From: Pirellula sp.
GTDB lineage: Bacteria > Planctomycetota > Planctomycetia > Pirellulales > Pirellulaceae
Assembly: GCA_025459355.1 (NCBI GenBank)
Contig: JALOQS010000004.1
Location: 1 to 48,029, forward strand
Length of the DNA stretch: 48,029 bases
Reading direction: 5' to 3'
This document shows, one piece after another, positions 26,764 to 35,476 of this stretch; positions within the stretch are counted from its first letter, which is position 1, and each line of letters opens with the position of its first letter. The position numbers were made by a program, and so were the translations under genes. The notes under the pieces are model-generated. The model searched no databases. It had not been told where the DNA came from and saw only the letters and a program-made list of their open reading frames with translations.

Positions 26764-27114
26764 TTGATCGAGGCGGAATCAAAATCCTACCCAACGATTG
26801 TCCAGCTTGTAACAACAGTTGATACTCGCGAGGCGGCTGAATCGATCGCACACGATCTTGTGGCGGGCCGGCTCGCCGGGTGTGTTCAAATCGGTGGCCC
26901 CGTGTGTAGCACCTACAGTTGGCAGGGCAGTATCGAGCAGTCGATGGAGTTTCGACTTACCATCAAGACAACCAAGAAAATGCTTGATAGGCTTGTCGAA
27001 AAGTTAACGCTGTTACATCCGTACGAGACTCCGGAGATATTGTGGTCCGAAGTCTCCTCGACAGAATCGTACTGCCAGTGGCTCAAGGAGTATCTGTCGT
27101 CACAATCGAATTAG
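26764..27114 (+). CDS. cutA: CutA divalent-cation tolerance protein
   Basis: 116 aa, a trimeric ferredoxin-like PII relative. Motifs are VQLVTTVDTREAAESIAHDLVAGRLAGCVQI, STYSWQGSIEQSMEFRLTIKT and LHPYETPEI. A TTG is used as start, with AAGGGAG eight bases upstream. The family is annotated for copper tolerance but its biochemical role is unsettled. Probably co-transcribed with the preceding helical protein. Confidence 0.92.
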   Translation: MIEAESKSYPTIVQLVTTVDTREAAESIAHDLVAGRLAGCVQIGGPVCSTYSWQGSIEQSMEFRLTIKTTKKMLDRLVEKLTLLHPYETPEILWSEVSSTESYCQWLKEYLSSQSN

Positions 27115-27132
27115 TCACTTCTATAAAACGAA

Positions 27133-27163
27133 GCAAGGGAGAGATTCTGCGTCCCTCCCTTGC
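27133..27163. terminator. Hairpin terminator between convergent cutA and DUF1571 genes
   Basis: gcaaggga (27133-27140) pairs with tcccttgc (27156-27163). Moderate T-rich sequence flanks both sides (tctgctttt on plus; ttcgtttta on minus), so it could terminate in either direction. Confidence 0.55.
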
Positions 27164-27201
27164 CTCTGCTTTTCGTGGTCTAAATCGCAAGCTGCTAATT
27201 G

Positions 27202-28092
27202 TTAACGCTTGTGGAAATTGTAGTCTTTGTTATTCGGATCAAAGTCAGCGTCTGTTAGGCCGACGTTGAACTTGAGGTCTTGATAGGTGTATTCCTCGAT
27301 GACTTCGAGTTCGTCACCCTCTTTCTTTGGCCAATCGTACGCAGCATAGCGAACAGGGATCTTCAACTGGTCATCCATGAAAATCTGCGCGATGTGAAAG
27401 TCAAAATGAGGTTGCTTGACTGGGTGGGTGACTTGAATGATCGAGCAAGCTCGCTTGCTAACGGTCGCACCTGGGATAAGCTCCACTTTGCACATGCCGT
27501 TTTTCTTGTCCCGTTCACCACGTTCGATCAGCTTCACAACCAAGTTCTCGATGCCGATATCGGTCAACGGATATCGTTGGCCAGCCATCGCGAGCGTACC
27601 GGTCGGGCTCAGTTCGTGAGTCCCTAGAACTCGCTTGAGGCCCCCTTCGTGAGCGATCAAATTGCCATTGTTGCGGTTCTCGACGTATATGACTTCACGA
27701 CCCTTTGAAGCGGCCGGCTTGAGGAACGCGAGATAGACGCTGAACGGAACAACGATGTTTCCGTTTTCCATCTTTCTGTTCCGCACCTTTAAGTACATAA
27801 ACTCGTTTTCGCCAAGCGTGGTACCAATCCGCTCACGTTTCACCAGAATACCGGTGTAGTCGTTGAGCCCTGACTGAATAGCCTCGATCGATTGGTGAGC
27901 AAGATTGATCGCCGGATCGAGTGGGTGAGGCACTGCCGACGCTCCCGGCCCAACAACCTCATTTTTCGAAACCCGCATCACCGGTTGAGTCAGCTTCGAT
28001 CCGTTTTCCTGGCTGACGGCATAGGGTGCAATAGCTCCGACAGCACCCATTGACAGAACGGCCCGACGCAGCCACTGATTCATTACTCTCAT
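27202..28092 (-). CDS. DUF1571 family secreted protein
   Basis: 296 aa from the ATG at 28092; a TTG two codons earlier is less likely. Planctomycete DUF1571 family, function unknown. The N-terminus has a signal with a paired Arg (WLRRAVLSMGAVGAIAPYA). The conserved part begins LAHQSIEAIQSGLNDYTGILVKRERIGTTLGENEFMYLKVR in pieces and ends VIEEYTYQDLKFNVGLTDADFDPNNKDYNF. The domain has the beta-rich look of LolA/outer-membrane lipoprotein-carrier relatives. It converges on cutA across a hairpin terminator, and is divergent from pgi. Confidence 0.85.
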   Translation of the reverse strand: MRVMNQWLRRAVLSMGAVGAIAPYAVSQENGSKLTQPVMRVSKNEVVGPGASAVPHPLDPAINLAHQSIEAIQSGLNDYTGILVKRERIGTTLGENEFMYLKVRNRKMENGNIVVPFSVYLAFLKPAASKGREVIYVENRNNGNLIAHEGGLKRVLGTHELSPTGTLAMAGQRYPLTDIGIENLVVKLIERGERDKKNGMCKVELIPGATVSKRACSIIQVTHPVKQPHFDFHIAQIFMDDQLKIPVRYAAYDWPKKEGDELEVIEEYTYQDLKFNVGLTDADFDPNNKDYNFHKR

Positions 28093-28389
28093 TTTCAACT
28101 TAGTACTCCATTACGTATCTGGCTGGATCTCGGTCCTAAACCCCTGTGTGCCCAAACCCTAGATAGTTTATCGAGCCTCAAGATTGGTTCTGTAAAGGCA
28201 AAACCAACACCACCTTACAAACGGTACCACCGGAACTGTGTAGAGCTTGCTGACCGGCGCCAAATCGATCAGATCGTATGCGTTAATATTGATCGCCGTC
28301 TATATCAAAACGGATGTTCGAATATGCCGTCAATTGCTATCCTACGAACTAAAGATCGATCGAAATTCTCCAGCATTTTAGGCCTCGCA
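28093..28389. other. Divergent intergenic region between DUF1571 and pgi
   Basis: About 300 bases, no gene recognised apart from the possible 22-codon N-terminal extension of pgi from the ATG at 28324. No clear hairpin or operator. It must carry the promoters of both flanking genes. Confidence 0.4.
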
Positions 28390-29832
28390 ATGAAACTCCG
28401 AAAAAACACGCTTCAACCTCTGCGATTTGATTACTCCGGAGCCCTGGGCGCTTCTCACGGAATTGACCAAAAGGAAATCGATGGACTGCTGCCCCAACTC
28501 GCCGCCATCCGCGACGAAATGATGTCTACCGAGCTCGAAATGCTAGCCAAAAAGATCCCAACCCCGGCTGCGATGGAGCCCTTGGATGCCGGATTCGTGA
28601 TGATGCCGGCAAGGCTTCTAAAGGAATACGAATCGGATCGATCGGGCAGCGAACTCGGGCGTCTTTTCAAAAGAGCCAATCAAATCCATGCTTTGGTAGA
28701 TCGCGTGGTGGTGCTCGGGATCGGCGGATCATACATGGGCGCCCGGGCGATCCTGGAATCGTGCTGTCAACCCTATTGGAACGAGCTTAGCCGAGCGGAC
28801 CGCGGTAGCAAGCCGCGAATGTACTTCGAAGGCAATAACGTGGACAATGACTCCACTCAAGCACTTTTGCATTTGCTGGGAGCCCACAAAAACAAAGAAG
28901 TGATGACGACCGACGAGCGTTGGGCTCTCGTGGTCATCAGCAAGAGTGGCGGAACACTAGAGACCGCTGCTGCATTCCGCCAATTCCTGTCCGCACTGGA
29001 AGTCTCTGTGGGTGGCGATCGAAACAAGCTTTTGGAATTGCTCGTTCCCGTGACTGGTGACGGTGGCAAACTGCACAAAATGGCAACCGAATTGGGAGTG
29101 ACCGACATGTACCCAGTTCCAGATGGGGTTGGCGGACGATTCTCGATTCTATCCGCTGTGGGTTTGGTTCCCACCGCTCTTCTGGGGGTGAATGTGATCG
29201 AGCTGCTGCAAGGAGCGGCTGCGATGACAGATCACTTTGCCAAAGCGAGCGCCCAGGAGAACATTGTTCTTCAGCACGTCGCAGTTAACCATCTTCTAGA
29301 AAAGAAACGCAATGCATCGATCCGCGTCATGAGCGTCTGGAGCAAGGCTTTGGAGTCGTTCGGACTATGGTACGATCAATTGTCCGCAGAAAGCCTTGGC
29401 AAGCAGCTATTAGGATTCACTCCTTTAACAACAGTCAACACCCGAGATCTGCACTCTCGGCATCAACAACATCAAGAAGGTGCTAGAGACAAGGTGTTTA
29501 ACAATGTGATCGTGGATTCTTACCGATTCGACCACCTGCCAATCGGCTCTAGAGCGAGCGATGCAGATTCGCTAAACGAGATCGCAGACAAGACTCTTCC
29601 AGAAGTCATGAAGGCTGCCATCGACGGTACCAATCAAGCGTTGCGAGACGATGGGCGTCCCTACACCAATTTGCACGTCCCATGCGTGGACGAGTTGCAC
29701 ATGGGACAGTTGTTTCAAATGATGATGCTTGCAACGGTCGTAGAGGGACGCCTTATGGGCATCAACCCATACGGACAACCTGGCGTTGAATCTTACAAAA
29801 AGAACATGAATCGATTGCTTGGACGCAAATAG
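28390..29832 (+). CDS. pgi: Glucose-6-phosphate isomerase
   Basis: 480 aa from the ATG at 28390, chosen because MKLRKNTLQPLRFDYSGALG matches the usual N-terminus of the Bacillus-type enzyme. An ATG at 28324 adds 22 residues and has GGATG upstream, so it is a real alternative. Interconverts glucose 6-phosphate and fructose 6-phosphate. Motifs: LGIGGSYMGARAILE, VVISKSGGTLETAAAFR, GVGGRFSILSAVGLVPTALLGVN, and a C-terminal NPYGQPGVE(S)YKK. It converges on the GT-C gene with 34 bases between stops. Confidence 0.95.
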   Translation: MKLRKNTLQPLRFDYSGALGASHGIDQKEIDGLLPQLAAIRDEMMSTELEMLAKKIPTPAAMEPLDAGFVMMPARLLKEYESDRSGSELGRLFKRANQIHALVDRVVVLGIGGSYMGARAILESCCQPYWNELSRADRGSKPRMYFEGNNVDNDSTQALLHLLGAHKNKEVMTTDERWALVVISKSGGTLETAAAFRQFLSALEVSVGGDRNKLLELLVPVTGDGGKLHKMATELGVTDMYPVPDGVGGRFSILSAVGLVPTALLGVNVIELLQGAAAMTDHFAKASAQENIVLQHVAVNHLLEKKRNASIRVMSVWSKALESFGLWYDQLSAESLGKQLLGFTPLTTVNTRDLHSRHQQHQEGARDKVFNNVIVDSYRFDHLPIGSRASDADSLNEIADKTLPEVMKAAIDGTNQALRDDGRPYTNLHVPCVDELHMGQLFQMMMLATVVEGRLMGINPYGQPGVESYKKNMNRLLGRK

Positions 29833-29866
29833 CCACCATGTCAGTCGATGCCAGTCCCTGGTTGCC

Positions 29867-31579
29867 TCATGGTGAACGGATGATTCCAATTCGCCAATCA
29901 TTGACGCGTTCGATTTCTTCCCACGATTGGTACAGTGCCTCACGTACCAATTTCGTTTGATCACTCGCCAGTTGATCGCTCTCCGGCGGGACAACCATGC
30001 ATACGTCACCGTTCTCGCGTAGCGCTGCCAGAATGCGTTTTTGCTCTGGCTCGGTTATCATTCGAGGCCAAAACGTTGGGTTTGCGGCCGTCAGTGGTTC
30101 CGTGCTTGTCCAAAAAAAGAACCGATTGTGATTGTGACCGTCGAAGACAAGGTGTTCACAACCTGTCCGATCGATCGCTTGTGCAATTTGAACTTCTTTA
30201 TCAACCCTCTGCGGATCAAGTCGTAACAATTGACTGCCCCGAAGTGCAAGTGGCGAGTAGCTGAGCCAGCGATTCCATGATAAGCCTGCCGACACTACGA
30301 GAAAAATAATGGTCAGCGGGATTAACCCGAGCAGCCCAGAACGGTTTGCATAGGCTCCCCTATCCGGAATCGGCCTCACATTTGGAACTGTTCTTAAGAC
30401 CGAACTCTGTATACACGCGGAGGCGACGATGCCCAAAACAATCCAACTCGGTGCAGTCCCTAGAGAAATCTGCGTACCCGGAGTTGGATAGGCCATAAGC
30501 GGCGACAGTAGAGTGGTGAGAAGGATATAAGGAAAGTATCGCCGAGCTGGCGTGTCCATCGTCAGCAACCATAAACACGTAATAGGGCCCAGCAGCACGA
30601 GCCAATTCGCTGCTCCTCGTGGCTCTAAACCATGTAGCAATGGAGTCGTCCAATCCTCGACTACGTGATAGGCTCCTATCAATACGGATGTAACGACGAA
30701 CCCAATTCGCAACAGTTGCCATTCGGAATGGTCGCTCGACTCGCGACTGGTGCTTGATCGCTGAGAGAGGCGCATTTTGTAAATCCCCCACAGGCATGCG
30801 ACTCCAAAACAAATCGAAAACGGCGAGATAGGGATGATGTGAAAGAATTCGCTAGAGAAACGTCTATGTTGCCCTAGCAAACCCCACGCAATCTGTTGCA
30901 ACGAAACCCCCAACGCCATCGTGATACCAACCACCGCCAGGGCACTGCTCGCACCACCGGCAAGAACCATCACGAGGGGAGATTTAGCATGCCAATGATG
31001 CTTACTAGCAAAGAGACTCTGCGCCACGAGTGGGATCGCAAAGATAACCCCACAATTTATCTTCGTCATTCCAATGAAACCGACAAGTGTTGCAGCAAAG
31101 AACCACTTTAATCGATTTTCACCCACCAAGAACCAAAACGATAACAAAGAGAGAACGAGTATCCATTCTTGCGGGTGTCCGGGCTCTAGGGCAAGCTTGT
31201 AGAGATGAAGATGAAATAGCCCTGAAGCTAAGAACGCAACCGCGCTATTGGTTCCTAACCTTCGCAGAATCGAAAACACTAGTAACGTCGCTACACACCA
31301 AAACGCAACGGTCTTTAATCGAACGCCATCCTGCGTAAGCGGTATTCCCATCGTTTCATGAAGCGATCCACTTAGCAAATAAAAGGCTGGACCGTATTGG
31401 GTGTGAATGTCCTCGTAGAGCGTTTGCCCATCCAGAAATGATTTCAAGGTTATCATCACATAGCCTTGGTCATCGTATGGGGCGAGCGTTGTCATGACAG
31501 CAGGAAAGGCCGCCAGCAACGAGAGCAGCATCAAGCACGCGATCAGCAAACTCTCTCCAGCAGATATCCGGGATGTCAT
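29867..31579 (-). CDS. Multi-pass membrane glycosyltransferase-like protein (GT-C, PMT/ArnT-type)
   Basis: 570 aa with about a dozen membrane helices. The first periplasmic loop carries APYDDQGYVMITLKSFLDGQTLYEDI, the Asp-rich position used by polyprenyl-linked GT-C enzymes, and the C-terminal part (HLVFDGHNHNRFFFWTSTEPLTAANP) is a soluble domain. The start ATG overlaps the stop of the GT2 gene in ATGA (31576-31579), so the two are translated together. The GT2 neighbour would make a polyprenyl-phosphate sugar that this protein could transfer outside the membrane. Exact acceptor unknown. Confidence 0.75.
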   Translation of the reverse strand: MTSRISAGESLLIACLMLLSLLAAFPAVMTTLAPYDDQGYVMITLKSFLDGQTLYEDIHTQYGPAFYLLSGSLHETMGIPLTQDGVRLKTVAFWCVATLLVFSILRRLGTNSAVAFLASGLFHLHLYKLALEPGHPQEWILVLSLLSFWFLVGENRLKWFFAATLVGFIGMTKINCGVIFAIPLVAQSLFASKHHWHAKSPLVMVLAGGASSALAVVGITMALGVSLQQIAWGLLGQHRRFSSEFFHIIPISPFSICFGVACLWGIYKMRLSQRSSTSRESSDHSEWQLLRIGFVVTSVLIGAYHVVEDWTTPLLHGLEPRGAANWLVLLGPITCLWLLTMDTPARRYFPYILLTTLLSPLMAYPTPGTQISLGTAPSWIVLGIVASACIQSSVLRTVPNVRPIPDRGAYANRSGLLGLIPLTIIFLVVSAGLSWNRWLSYSPLALRGSQLLRLDPQRVDKEVQIAQAIDRTGCEHLVFDGHNHNRFFFWTSTEPLTAANPTFWPRMITEPEQKRILAALRENGDVCMVVPPESDQLASDQTKLVREALYQSWEEIERVNDWRIGIIRSP

Positions 31580-32700
31580 GTTAGTCGGTTGCTGTTAGCT
31601 GATGTTAATTGCAACGATTCGACGGACCTTATATCAGCGCTGGGTATATCAGCGTTGGGCATTCCGTTCGACTCCATAACAATCTGCTTTAATTCCGCGA
31701 CCTCTCGCAGAAGATTGTAGGAATCTCGATGCGCGTCGACCTGTCCACGAGAAACCCTTGCCACAATGTAACTTGGACGGGCTCGAACCTGATCGTAGAT
31801 TCTCGCAACATACTCTCCCAGTATGGCAATCCCCAGCGCGTTCATGGCGCCGAAGAAAGCGCTGATGCTCGTGGTGGAGGTCCATCCTGGAATAGCCAGC
31901 CCTGTAAAGAGTTTGTGAAACAGGGCGAAGCCGATGAGTCCAAAAGAGACCCCTGCACATACAAACGCAATACCGTAAAACGCGAGCAGCGGCACCCTGG
32001 AGAACCCGAACAAAGCCGTCTTCGCCAAGGACATCAATCCACTCAAGCCAACACGTGGCTTATCGTCATATCGCTCCAATCGTTCGACTTGAATCGATTC
32101 TTGTCTGAAGCCTGTCCAGGAACGAAGCCCAGGGAAATAGCGGTCGACTTCGATTAAGTTTTTGATTTGCTCTACGACGCGACGATCCATCAATCCAAAG
32201 TTTCCGGCGTCTTTGGGAATTTTGACCGACGAGAGCTTCCCGAGAATACGGTAGAACATTGAGAAAAGGCATCGCTTCCACGCACCTTCTTTCCGTGCAA
32301 CACGCACGGCATAAACCACCTCGGCCCCTTGTAGCCATCGGTCAACCATCCGAAGAATAGCGAGAGGATCATCTTGCCCATCGCTATCCATGAGAATCAC
32401 TGCATCGGCGTTCGAATGGTCTATGCCCGCCCGCACTGCTGCGCTGTGTCCAAAATTTCGAGACAAGTGAATCACGCGGATACGATCATCCTCCGAAGCG
32501 ATTTCGTCAAGGACTTTATCGCTGCCATCGTGAGAACCATCGTTGACGTAAATGATCTCGGAATTCACAGGCAGTCCATCAATCACCTGTTGAATTTTCG
32601 CTGTGAGACTTCGCAGGTTCTCGACCTCGTTGTAAACAGGCAGCACGAGCGCGATCTGCAGGTTTGCGATCGCTTCACCAGCCCCAGATCTCTGCGTCAT
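31576..32700 (-). CDS. Family 2 glycosyltransferase, polyprenyl-phosphate sugar synthase-like
   Basis: 374 aa of the DPM/GtrB type. The catalytic block runs IALVLPVYNEVENL, IIYVNDGSHDGSDKVLDE, DAVILMDSDGQDDPLAI (DXD-like), then FRQESIQVERLERYDDKPRVG, and two C-terminal membrane helices. It would place a sugar on a polyprenyl phosphate. The ATG at 32700 overlaps the stop of the methyltransferase gene in ATGA (32697-32700). The tail encodes NADIPSADI, from a 15-bp tandem duplication (31630-31659). A start at 32769 would extend into the methyltransferase gene. Confidence 0.88.
   Translation of the reverse strand: MTQRSGAGEAIANLQIALVLPVYNEVENLRSLTAKIQQVIDGLPVNSEIIYVNDGSHDGSDKVLDEIASEDDRIRVIHLSRNFGHSAAVRAGIDHSNADAVILMDSDGQDDPLAILRMVDRWLQGAEVVYAVRVARKEGAWKRCLFSMFYRILGKLSSVKIPKDAGNFGLMDRRVVEQIKNLIEVDRYFPGLRSWTGFRQESIQVERLERYDDKPRVGLSGLMSLAKTALFGFSRVPLLAFYGIAFVCAGVSFGLIGFALFHKLFTGLAIPGWTSTTSISAFFGAMNALGIAILGEYVARIYDQVRARPSYIVARVSRGQVDAHRDSYNLLREVAELKQIVMESNGMPNADIPSADIRSVESLQLTSANSNRLT
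31630..31659. repeat. 15-bp tandem duplication in the tail of the GT2 gene
   Basis: tatatcagcgctggg (31630) repeated as tatatcagcgttggg (31645), one mismatch. On the minus strand it encodes the NADIPSADI repeat near the C-terminus. Confidence 0.85.
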
Positions 32701-33422
32701 TTCGAAAGGACTCCGACCAAAGAGAGCCCCATGGGGACGGGAATTCTGTCGGCGAGAGATCTCTCCCAACTAGCCAAACGGATTAGCATTCGGTTGGTCA
32801 AATGTGAAACTCTGGGGAACTCAGTGCCGGAGCGAGAAGGAAACATCTTGCGCATCAGTCGCAGGATAAACGCAACAGGCAGAGTAAACGAATTCCAGTG
32901 TGATAATTTTTCGATTCGCAATCCTGCTTCTGTGGCATGCTGACGAATCGTCTCGGATGTGTAGCGACGATAGTGACCGAGTCTTTCATCCCAATCGGAG
33001 TATAAAATGGGATAAGCCGGTACGGTAAAGATGATCTTGCCTTGATCGGTTAGCGTTTCTGCTGCGTTTCTCAGGGCTAACACGGGGTACTTGAGGTGCT
33101 CTAACACATCGAGAAGAACAATAGCGTGCGCCGAAGCGGGCTGGACGGGCCACTTTTCATGCAAATCGTGTCTGTATACGCTCGACAAACCAAGACTAGA
33201 TGCGTGCTGGACCGATTCCTCTAGAAAGTCGAGCCCGGTAACGTTGTAGCCCATGTCTCGCCAACGGACCAGATTTCCCGCTGCGCCGATTCCGCCCTCA
33301 ACGATCTGAGACGGAGGAGCCACGTAAGATTTCAGGAGCTCGGTCGCCCACGATCGCTTTGCAACATGCCACCAATAGTTATCCTCGAGCTCGATAAGTT
33401 GGTTGAGATGCGCTATCTCCAT
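32697..33422 (-). CDS. SAM-dependent methyltransferase (class I)
   Basis: 241 aa from the ATG at 33422, which has AAGGAGGA seven bases upstream, one of the best ribosome-binding sites in the window. The fold is class I: IVEGGIGAAGNLVRWRDMGYNVTGLDFLEE (SAM loop), SAHAIVLLDVLEHLKYPVLALRNAAETL, and GKIIFTVPAYPILYSDWD. It is the first gene of an operon with GT2 and GT-C genes, so a role in modifying a surface glycan or lipid-linked sugar is likely. The substrate is not visible. Confidence 0.85.
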   Translation of the reverse strand: MEIAHLNQLIELEDNYWWHVAKRSWATELLKSYVAPPSQIVEGGIGAAGNLVRWRDMGYNVTGLDFLEESVQHASSLGLSSVYRHDLHEKWPVQPASAHAIVLLDVLEHLKYPVLALRNAAETLTDQGKIIFTVPAYPILYSDWDERLGHYRRYTSETIRQHATEAGLRIEKLSHWNSFTLPVAFILRLMRKMFPSRSGTEFPRVSHLTNRMLIRLASWERSLADRIPVPMGLSLVGVLSK

Positions 33423-33689
33423 GAACAATCCTCCTTGGGTAGTACGTCGCGGAATCGGTTATCCACTGCGAATCGGGCTTGGCGGACGAGCTTAACTTTT
33501 TGTGACGGTACGTTTCGCCAAGAGATGGTAGCTCAGCATTTAATGCCACGCCGGACAATAGAATGGCGAGGATTCAGGAAAAATTTCAAACTGGTGCGAT
33601 AAGTTGAACTCTATCGTTTGTAGGATTTGGGTCGTTCAACTATTCTGGTAGGTCTAGCAAGGCCACCAACCAAGAAAAACGGATCACCG

Positions 33690-35474
33690 ATGAAGGCAAA
33701 TCCCCACAAAAACAAACGTTTATTTGCACCCGCCGCGCTGCTGACAGGGTTCACCTGGATGCTCACCGGACCGACCGGTGCTGTTGCACAAGATGTCCCT
33801 AGCCCGCTTAGCGGTTACGCCACCTTCTCCGAAATGGAAGCCCGGTTGACGAAACTGGCGGAATCACCGCACGTCAGCCTTCGTTCGTTGGGAGTGACGA
33901 CGGGCAAACGAAATGTTTGGCTCCTGACCATCAGCAAAGGGGAAGTGGACAATCGTCCCGGTATCGCCGTGTTGGGAAATGTTGTTGGGGCGCATGTCTT
34001 GGGACGCGAAATCAGCTTGCAGATGGCGGAACAGATTGTCTCATCAATCGAAACAAATCCCGAGATCGCAAATCTTCTTGACCGGTTCGCTTTGTATGTG
34101 ATTCCAAATCCAACACCAGACGAAACCGAGAAACATTACCGATTCCCGGTCAGCGAACATACTGGAAACGAAACACGCACCGACGATGACCGAGATTTTT
34201 CCACCGGCGAAGATCCCCCCAAGGATTTGAACGGCGATGGCTGGGTCACAACCATGCGGGTGCAAGACAGATTTGCTTCGCATCGTTCTCACTCGGATGA
34301 CGGCCGAGTTTTAGTTCCTGTCGATTCCAAGAAAGGAGAGATCGGAGAGTATCGAATTCTAACCGAGGGCTTGGATGCTGATGACGACGAGAGCTTTGGC
34401 GAAGATGCGGCTGATGGGGTTGCTTTCAATAGAAATTTTCCGTTCAACTATCCCTACTTTGGAAAGGGAGCTGGTCCTCATCAAGTTTCGGAAATCGAAA
34501 CGCGTGCCGTCGCTGATTTTCTATACGACCACCCAAACATAGGTGCAGTGATTTGTTTTTCTCCGGAAGACAACTTGTTCAACTCGTGGAAAGCAAGCTC
34601 ACAAACCGACGGCGCGAGAATTAAAACCAAGATCTTGACCTCGGACCAAACGATTCAGGATCAAATTGCTGAGCAATTCCGAAGCATCTATCCGGGTAAA
34701 GATGCTCCGGAATCTCCGATGGGAGCAGGATCTTTTTCAGATTGGGCTTATTTGCATTATGGTAGGTGGTCGTTTGCTTCGCGAGGTTGGTGGGTTCCCA
34801 AAGCAGCTGAGGATGCGAATAAAACTGCTGAAGCGAGCGGAGCTCAAGAACCAAAAGCTTCACCTGAGGTGCCACCCCAGTCGGAGAACAAGCCAATTGC
34901 TAAGGATGACAAGCGGGGAGCCTCGGATCTAAACGCGTTGAAATGGTTTGGACAACAAGGTATCCCTGCATTCTCCGCATGGCAACCGTTTGATCATCCG
35001 AATCTACCCGGCAAAAAAGTGGAGATCGGTGGTTGGAAACCACTTTTCTTGCTCAATCCACCACACAAGCTGGTCGGCGAATTGGTGAATCCCCATGTGG
35101 AGCTGATCAGAACGTTAGCCTTAAAGTGGCCACAGGTGGAATTAAAGGAGCCGAAAGCGGTTCCATTAGGCAAAGGATTGATTGAAGTATCGTGTGAAGT
35201 CGTGAACGTTGGAAAAATGCCTACGATGCCCGAAATGGCCGAGGTGTCTGGACAATGGTTCCCTATCCAAGTGCAATTGCATGGAGTGGATGGTGCCAAG
35301 TGGATCGAGGGGAGCCCGCGCCAATCAGTCGGACGTTTGAAAGAACTCGGGGGCACCAAAGAGATTCGCTGGTTGTTCTTACTCCCCTCGGAGGTAAGTC
35401 CTCCAGGACAATTAAAGATTACTGTCTCTGCACCAACGATTCTTCCAGTTGAACAATCATTGGAGGTCAAGTAA
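33690..35474 (+). CDS. Secreted M14 carboxypeptidase-like protein lacking zinc ligands
   Basis: 594 aa from the ATG at 33690 (signal peptide PAALLTGFTWMLTGPTGAVAQ). The fold follows the M14 family (LTISKGEVDNRPGIAVLGN, AFNRNFPFNYPYFGKGAGPHQVSEIETRAV), and Arg/Asn of NRNFP remain. The zinc HxxE is lost, however: His102 is followed by VLGRE, so the acid is not at +3, and the third ligand position reads CFSPEDN with no His. Acidic loops resembling EF hands (DLNGDGWVTTM, DADDDESFGED) lie between the blocks. It is therefore probably a pseudo-peptidase, perhaps a binding or regulatory subunit. It is followed three bases later by the intact paralogue. Confidence 0.85.
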   Translation: MKANPHKNKRLFAPAALLTGFTWMLTGPTGAVAQDVPSPLSGYATFSEMEARLTKLAESPHVSLRSLGVTTGKRNVWLLTISKGEVDNRPGIAVLGNVVGAHVLGREISLQMAEQIVSSIETNPEIANLLDRFALYVIPNPTPDETEKHYRFPVSEHTGNETRTDDDRDFSTGEDPPKDLNGDGWVTTMRVQDRFASHRSHSDDGRVLVPVDSKKGEIGEYRILTEGLDADDDESFGEDAADGVAFNRNFPFNYPYFGKGAGPHQVSEIETRAVADFLYDHPNIGAVICFSPEDNLFNSWKASSQTDGARIKTKILTSDQTIQDQIAEQFRSIYPGKDAPESPMGAGSFSDWAYLHYGRWSFASRGWWVPKAAEDANKTAEASGAQEPKASPEVPPQSENKPIAKDDKRGASDLNALKWFGQQGIPAFSAWQPFDHPNLPGKKVEIGGWKPLFLLNPPHKLVGELVNPHVELIRTLALKWPQVELKEPKAVPLGKGLIEVSCEVVNVGKMPTMPEMAEVSGQWFPIQVQLHGVDGAKWIEGSPRQSVGRLKELGGTKEIRWLFLLPSEVSPPGQLKITVSAPTILPVEQSLEVK

Positions 35475-35476
35475 CT